DNA of 64,000 bases, taken from the NCBI RefSeq assembly GCF_041146395.1, contig NC_090999.1, forward strand, positions 68,081,001 to 68,145,000, read 5' to 3'. Shown piece after piece: positions 58,028-64,000 of this stretch. The notes under the pieces were generated by a model that was not told the DNA's origin, did not search any database, and worked only from the letters and a program-made list of their open reading frames with translations. The translations under genes were made by a program, and so were the position numbers. The DNA comes from Eulemur rufifrons (taxonomy: Eukaryota > Chordata > Mammalia > Primates > Lemuridae). Position 1 is the stretch's first letter; every line of letters starts with the position of its first letter.

Positions 58028-58597
58028 CTTTCCCAACCTTCTCAGCGAGTGTTGCTGGTCTAGGACACTTTCAACACCAGTAATCAAAACCTACGAATGG
58101 CCTCTGTTCATGGACTGCTAAGTGTCATCACTCTCCTGGTTCCTGCAAAAGAGCTATAATTCTTCTCAGGAGAGGGGGTGTGTACTTTAAAGGAGTATGT
58201 TGGTTTCTACCTGTGATAGGAATTCATTTGCCCCTTGAGCCACTTCACTGAAGCACCAAAGCAATTTCTAAATGTAGCGAGACCATAACTCAAGGACGCA
58301 CTGGAACTGGACTTCAAACTGAGTCAACAGAGGTCACTGGAAGACTTGAGGTGGTTGGGGGAAGAAAGTGATCTTATGAACAAAGAGAAAAAAGTGACAG
58401 ATGAAAGGGGTGAAATGGGATGATGACTGTCAGAGGAACGAATGAAGTTTCACTCCCTGCAGCAATATCCCTTCTTTTACAGCCTGGGTGAAGAGGTACC
58501 AATGCTGCCATGGGGTTTCCCAGAAGGCAATGAAGAGAGAATAGTCTAATCAAGTAGGGAACTGGAGCTAGCAAAAATAAAGTCAAGAAATAATGAG
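58028..58597. other. Intergenic, nothing recognised
   Basis: No convincing gene or repeat. Confidence 0.35.
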
Positions 58598-58916
58598 GGC
58601 CGGGCACGGTGGCCTGTGCTTGTAATCCTAGCACTATGGGAGGCTGAGGTAGGAGGATCGCTTTAGGTCAGGAGTTTGAAACTAACATGAGCAAGAGCAA
58701 GACCACCTCTAACTAAAAATAGATAAATTAGCTAGCGAGTGGTATGTGCCTGTAGTCCCAGCTACTCAGGAGGCTGAGGCAGGAGGAGCGCTTGAGCCCA
58801 GGAGTTTGAAGTTTCTGTGAGTTATGATGATACCAGGGCACTCTAGCTGGAGTGTGGGGTGACACAGTGACACTATGTCAAAAAGAAAAAAAAAAAAGAA
58901 AGAAAGAAAAAAGAAA
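58598..58916 (+). mobile_element. Alu, sense, with TSD
   Basis: A complete Alu from GGCCGGGCACGGTGGCCTGT to a long A-rich (GAAA)n tail. The repeat AAGAAATAA(T/C)GAG flanks it (58585-58597, 58917-58929). Confidence 0.92.
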
Positions 58917-59159
58917 AAGAAATAACGAGTCTATTGTGTTATAGGTAATTTCTAGCTGCTTCCAAGATTTAACATATGGAACAAAATCCTAAATGCTAGA
59001 TGAAAGAATGCAAAAGTTGAACATAGTGTAAGTTTTCCTAGGATCTCTCAAGAAAAGGAATTAAGTGCCATTGTCTTAGGTACTTTATAGATTGACTTTT
59101 CCCATGAATTTTCAGTGTTGAGACTAAAGCAGCTATTATTGTTATTGTTGTCATTATTA

Positions 59160-59462
<303 letters not shown>

Positions 59463-59834
59463 TATTGTTGTTATTGTTATTACTTCCAAAGATGATCTCG
59501 TTTAAATGTGACTGACTTGCATTTTTTTTGGAATGCTATTTGTAAAATCAGGAATGTATTAGGGTAAACACTTACAAGAGAAAAATGGAAAGGGAGATGG
59601 GAAAGGCTGGAAAAGCAACCAGAATTTAATGCAAGTCTGATTCTGGATGAGGAAGAGAGCAGAAGAGGGGAAGAAGGTATAGGCAGGCAGGCAGGAAGAA
59701 TGAAAGACCAGTGGAAGCATCTTTGACTGCTGTAAAGTCTAATGAAGAAAATAAGGAATTTATAATTTGGAGTAATTGTTGATTTTTCTTTTTTCATACC
59801 CTCATTTACTCCATTACTATTTCTTTTAGAAGCC

Positions 59835-60372
59835 GCCTTCAAAAAATATCCCAAATCCAAAAACTTTTCACCATTTTTAAACCATCTTAATCTCTTATCT
59901 CAGTTATTACAGTAACCTCTTAAACCATCGCCTGCATTCTTCCTTTCTCTGCCTCTAGTCTATGCTCAATACAGAAGCTAGGGATCATTTTAAAGGGTCA
60001 GTCAGATCATGTCATTTCTCCTCCCCAAACGTCTAAGGGCATCCCTTTTTGCTTGCCAAAGTCTTTACAAATGCCTACAAACTCTACCAATTATCTTTTT
60101 AGGGAGGCCTGTCTTCACCATCCTATTTAAAATTGTCTTCTGTGTTCCCCATAACCTCCCAACTCCCTAGCTACCTTCCCTCCTTCATTTTTCATAGCTT
60201 TTATCAGTAGTTGAAAAGTTTACTTATCAATGACATTAATTTTATTATTATTTGCCCTTCTTTGCTATAATATGGGCTTCATAAGGATTATTTTGTTTAC
60301 TGCTTATATTTCTAGTATCTAGAATATTGTCAGGCATAATTAGCATTCAATAAATATTTTTAAATGAAGAAA
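59835..60372 (+). mobile_element. L2 LINE fragment
   Basis: L2 order: AAAATATCCCAAATCC, GATCATTTTAAAGGGTCAGTC, AGATCATGTCATTTCTCCTC, GCCTGTCTTCACCATCC and CAGGCATAATTAGCATTCAATAAA. Confidence 0.78.
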
Positions 60373-61532
60373 TAAAGATTTCTAACCACTTAAGGCAAAG
60401 TAGTTCATTCCCATATTCATTATAAATGAAGAGGTATATGTAATAATTTAAAAAGTGTATGTCCTTGGTTGTTAAAAAAAAAAAAGAGGGCAATGTAAAA
60501 ACATGTGCCATTAAGAGAGCAGATTAAGTGTTATAATTAATTATCATTGCACAGCCTCATAATATGTTTTATATCCTTTTGGGATCTCTCTAAGTGTAAA
60601 GAGGAGTTTTATCATAATTTTTGAGGCACAATTTGTCACATAAAACTGCTCTAATGAGAAGAGTTATCGAATTTTATTTAAAACTTTAATCAGTCATTCT
60701 GCTGAAATGTTAAATATATCTCTGTTACTGGCAATATAAATTAAAAGAGATAAAGAAGATGCTTTTTAATGGGACATAGGTAAGTTACGACAGCACTTTA
60801 CTTATACTTCTTCTTTTTCCTGTTGATATTTAACTAAATAAAAATAGAATTCAATTTTTTCTTAGGCATAAAATTTTTCTCTTGGTCACTTGTTATTGAG
60901 ATTGAAAAGTTGTTTTGTCATGCCTAATAAGAAAGTCAATATATGAAAAATCAAGCTTATAAATAGTAAATGAATAAAAGTTATTTGATAGCATTAATGT
61001 GAAACCTCCTAATTTTGAACACTAAATTTAACATTGCTCTTTTTCATCTTTTGGTTTCTAAAATGTGTTGAGACATTAAAGAGAGAATGAATAACTACTG
61101 TTATAAAACCACAGTTTTCCTAGTAGAATTGGAGTATGCTGAGTCATCTGCATCATACATTCATTAGGTATTTTATAAAAACTCACAATTAAATAATATA
61201 ATTTGCAGCAAAAAGATGGAAAGGAACTCTGAGAACTGCATCCCTGATAAAACCTTGATGAACTCTAATAATGGCATGAATTTGTCGTGCTAGAAATCGT
61301 AAGTTCAATTTATATAAAATAATTTTATTTTTACTAATTCCTACAGAGAATCACTGAAGTTTGGGTTCAATGTAAAATAGTTGTATAATATTATTAAATT
61401 ATTTTATTACATTAAAATACTCAAGTAACAATGCAAAACATTCGAAATAAATCTTATTGAGCTATTTAAGGCTATTTTGAAAGTTATAGTTTATTGGTGT
61501 CTTGAATAGGCTATTTCATCACCTACATATTT
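60373..61532. other. Intergenic AT-rich, nothing recognised
   Basis: No convincing gene or repeat. Confidence 0.4.
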
Positions 61533-61774
61533 CTTGAGAGCTTGTTTGGAGGTTCTAGCAGGGGAGCGCAGCTACCGTATACTCTTGACAGAAGAACGAA
61601 GAATGTCCTCTATCGCGGAAGGTCGTCCTCTATGACCCAGCGTGGAGTTTGGGAACAGACACACATGGAGCGGTGAGGGAGGAAGGGAACACCCGCCTAA
61701 CCAGCCAGATCAGCCAAATCAACCCTGGCGATCAATGGCGTGACAGATGTCGCAGCCAGATCGCCCTCACATCT
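61533..61774 (-). pseudogene. RN7SKP: RN7SK (7SK snRNA) pseudogene, 3'-truncated
   Basis: On the minus strand the sequence starts GATGTGAGGGCGATCTGGCT at about 61773, continues GCGACATCTGTCACGCCATT and GATCGCCAGGGTTGATTTGG, and includes GTAGCTGCGCTCCCCTGCTA and AACCTCCAAACAAGCTCTCA, ending at 61533. This is the first 240 or so of the roughly 330 nt of 7SK, the Pol III RNA that holds P-TEFb with HEXIM and LARP7. The middle (about 61605-61660) is diverged, and the 3' hairpin and terminator are absent, so it is a retro-pseudogene. The GC-rich patch stands out from the AT-rich surroundings. Confidence 0.94.
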
Positions 61775-62501
61775 GCTTACATGTTTCTTATACTCTCATT
61801 ACCTATATGTTATTTCCTAGGTACTACAAAATATCCTCTAGTAATATGATGCCATTTATTTTCCTTTGAAAATAAAAGAATACAATTACATAAAGCAACT
61901 CACAAATACATTTGGTTACAAATATCAAAAAAACTCAATAAAAGCCATCTTACTCCTTGCAGTTGGGACCCAAAGATGACTCATTTTTGTTTGATTTACA
62001 TCAAAAAGTCAAGTAAAATTGGTAAATCATAAAAAAAGGTAAAGATATATTAAACATTTTATTTTTACTCTAAACATGTACATGTCCATTCATTCATTAA
62101 TTTTCCTTGAAGGTGAGTCTACTGGTACCTTCTTTCTGTCGTGAAAAAGTACTCAAAATAGCATGATGGAATATACAAATTGAATCATTTTTTATTTCTA
62201 ATTTGTTTCTTTAAAGTGAAATAGGACTTAATAACACTTATAAAGCAATTCGAGGGCAGCTTCTTTAGACTTTTAAAACTTTCCCTTCAATCTTTTCCAG
62301 TTGCCTTGCATAACTGTCTAATTTGGCAGCAACATTTTTTAAATGACTTACCTTCATTGAGTCTTTAAAATGCATTACATTTTAATTTTTATAGATATGA
62401 CTCTTTCTACATTCACATTTCTTTGGTTGTTTAATTTTGCTAAATTATATTTAAGCATTTATTTATAATATAATAAAATGGATAATTTTTATTAAATTTA
62501 A
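61775..62501. other. Intergenic, nothing recognised
   Basis: No convincing gene or repeat. No 7SK-type proximal promoter (PSE/TATA) is evident just upstream of the pseudogene. Confidence 0.35.
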
Positions 62502-62812
62502 GACAATGGCGCATGCCTGTAATCCTAGCACTTTGGGAGGCCCAGGCAGAAGGATTGCTTGAGGCCAGGAGTTCAAGACCAGCCTGAGAGAGATCCAGAC
62601 TCCGGTCTCTACAAAAAATAGAAAAAATAGGTGGGGGTGGTGTTGCGGGCCTGTAGTCCCAGCTACTCAGTAGGCTGAGGCAGGAGGATCACTTGAGCCC
62701 AGGATTTCGAGGTTGCAGTGAGCTACGACGAGGCCACTGCACTCCAGCCTGGGTGAGAGAGCAAGACCTTGTCTCAAAAAATTAATTAATTAATTAATTA
62801 AATTAAAATAAT
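62502..62812 (+). mobile_element. Alu, sense, 5' end slightly truncated
   Basis: It starts at AATGGCGCATGCCTGTAATC, lacking the first bases of the consensus. Both arms are present, with a (TTAA)n-type tail at 62780-62805. Confidence 0.9.
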
Positions 62813-63639
62813 GCATGTGAGACTATATTGAAATCTTAATTTTTAATAGTTTAATAAATATAAATGTTTGTTAAGTTTTATAATTGCACTGATAAGCATA
62901 TCTGACTTAAATAGGTGGGGAAACATGCATATAATTCTCAGACAGCTTACACAACTCATCTGGGGAAAATAGAATATGAGGAGACACTAGAAAGGAGACC
63001 ATTAGTACAAGATTCATGGAGCCATGGGCCTCAGCCAGTGGGAGGGAGTTCAGTAAATGTCAGTTGAGAGAGTTACAACTGTGACTCATTTTGTGGAATA
63101 CTAGTGGGGTTTTATATACCAATCCCATTCCCATGCTTAATACTTGTGAATATCTGAAATCCAGGGTAACTAATCTTTCCAGAGTTGTATTAGCATATTT
63201 AATTAATATTAAATAAAAATTTTCTACTTCTTGGTAGATGCAGCTTTGCTCACTTTTTTAATGCCTACCTATCATCCTTGGCCATTTTCTCATAAGCTCA
63301 CATATTAATCTGGGCTCTTGAAAGTTTACAGGTAGTAAGAAGAGGTTGGCAAGAAGTACCCTAAGCAAAAGTATATCACAAGCCATTAAGAAGAAACCTA
63401 AGACCGTCTACCACTTATTCATAAAGGAAGCAAGGTTCTTAGAGAAAACTTGAGTGAGGAAAAGCCAGATGCAATACCACATGTATTCAAGGAACTTTTA
63501 ATAGTTCTCAAAGGAAAGGGTCAGAAAACGTTTTTACTTTTCACTAGCCACATTAAAAACTCCAGCCTCTGCTCAATAACATAGGTTTCAGACATTCAGC
63601 CTCAGGCTAAGAGTTTCACCATTGACTTCTTTCCTAGTA
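62813..63639. other. Intergenic, nothing recognised
   Basis: No convincing gene or repeat. Confidence 0.35.
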
Positions 63640-63936
63640 ATTTTTTTTTTTTTCCCCCAGAGATGGGGTCTAGCTCTGTCTCTCAGGCCGGAGTTGCAGT
63701 GGTGTGATCATAACTCACTGCAGCCTCTAACTCCTGGGATCAAATGATCCTCCTGCCTCAGCCTCCCAAGTAGCTGAGACTATTGGCATGTGCACACCCA
63801 ACAATTTTTAAATTTTTTGTAAATATGGAGTCTTGCTCTGTTTCTCAGGCTCATCTCGAACTCCTGGGCTCAAGCAATCCTCCCACCTCAGCCTCCAAAG
63901 TGCTGTGATTGCAAGCATGAGCCACCATACCCACCT
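63640..63936 (-). mobile_element. Alu, antisense
   Basis: Reversed two-arm Alu from the T-run at 63640 (GAGATGGGGTCTAGCTCTGT) to GCATGAGCCACCATACCC. Old and diverged. Confidence 0.88.
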
Positions 63937-64000
63937 TCTTTCCTTTTGTGGAATTATTTCTATTGTGCCTTATGGTTCCCATCGTTTTGGCTCCACAATC

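Noticed and set aside
61649..61849. 66-codon plus-strand frame
   Set aside because: Antisense reading through the 7SK pseudogene.

Overview
The window is mammalian nuclear DNA, most likely from a strepsirrhine primate (a lemur-type genome). There are no prokaryotic operons, CRISPR arrays or phage genes. The primate call rests on many Alu elements. Several of these (8217-8551, 10628-10960, 36213-36572) carry an extra segment with TTATATGGACAGCT before the second arm, which I recognise as a lemur/loris-lineage Alu variant. L1 copies with their own shared 3' end support the same call.

The only protein-coding gene is the 5' end of CHD1 (chromodomain helicase DNA-binding protein 1), on the minus strand. 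Exon 2 (15032-15234) holds the start codon and encodes the CHD1 N-terminus MNGHSDEESVRNSS(R)ES, ending in a consensus splice donor. A 1.6-kb CpG island (about 16795-18440) is the promoter; a strong minus-strand donor at 17282/17281 marks the end of non-coding exon 1. Two 7-codon upstream ORFs precede the start. Positions 1-15031 are the beginning of CHD1 intron 2 and hold only repeats and unique intron sequence. No further CHD1 exon was found there. Plus-strand splice donors in the CpG island allow, but do not prove, a divergent non-coding transcript.

From about 18.5 kb to the right end the DNA is intergenic. In order it holds: a cluster of local rearrangements (68-bp tandem duplication at 19471-19606, an inverted repeat at 19876-20337/20970-21125 with an Alu in one arm, and a 393-bp inverted repeat at 22206-22598/23172-23564, about 97% identical); old DNA transposons, L2 and L1 pieces (24-30 kb); a decayed endogenous retrovirus with MLT1-type LTRs (30.7-34.3 kb); further MLT1 LTRs (35-37 kb); an internally deleted RPS9 processed pseudogene (38.3-38.7 kb); a 5'-inverted ('twin-primed') L1 (45.8-48.2 kb); a full-length but mutated L1 on the minus strand with a 14-bp target-site duplication (51309-58013); and a 3'-truncated RN7SK (7SK snRNA) pseudogene (61533-61774).

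I found no evidence for a novel biological system. The most informative observations are the cluster of inverted and tandem duplications just upstream of the CHD1 promoter, a 25-bp microinversion inside an Alu, the upstream ORFs and Gly15Arg change in CHD1, and the full-length L1. Repeat family names are from memory of consensus sequences, not from a database search; boundaries are approximate unless a target-site duplication is given.
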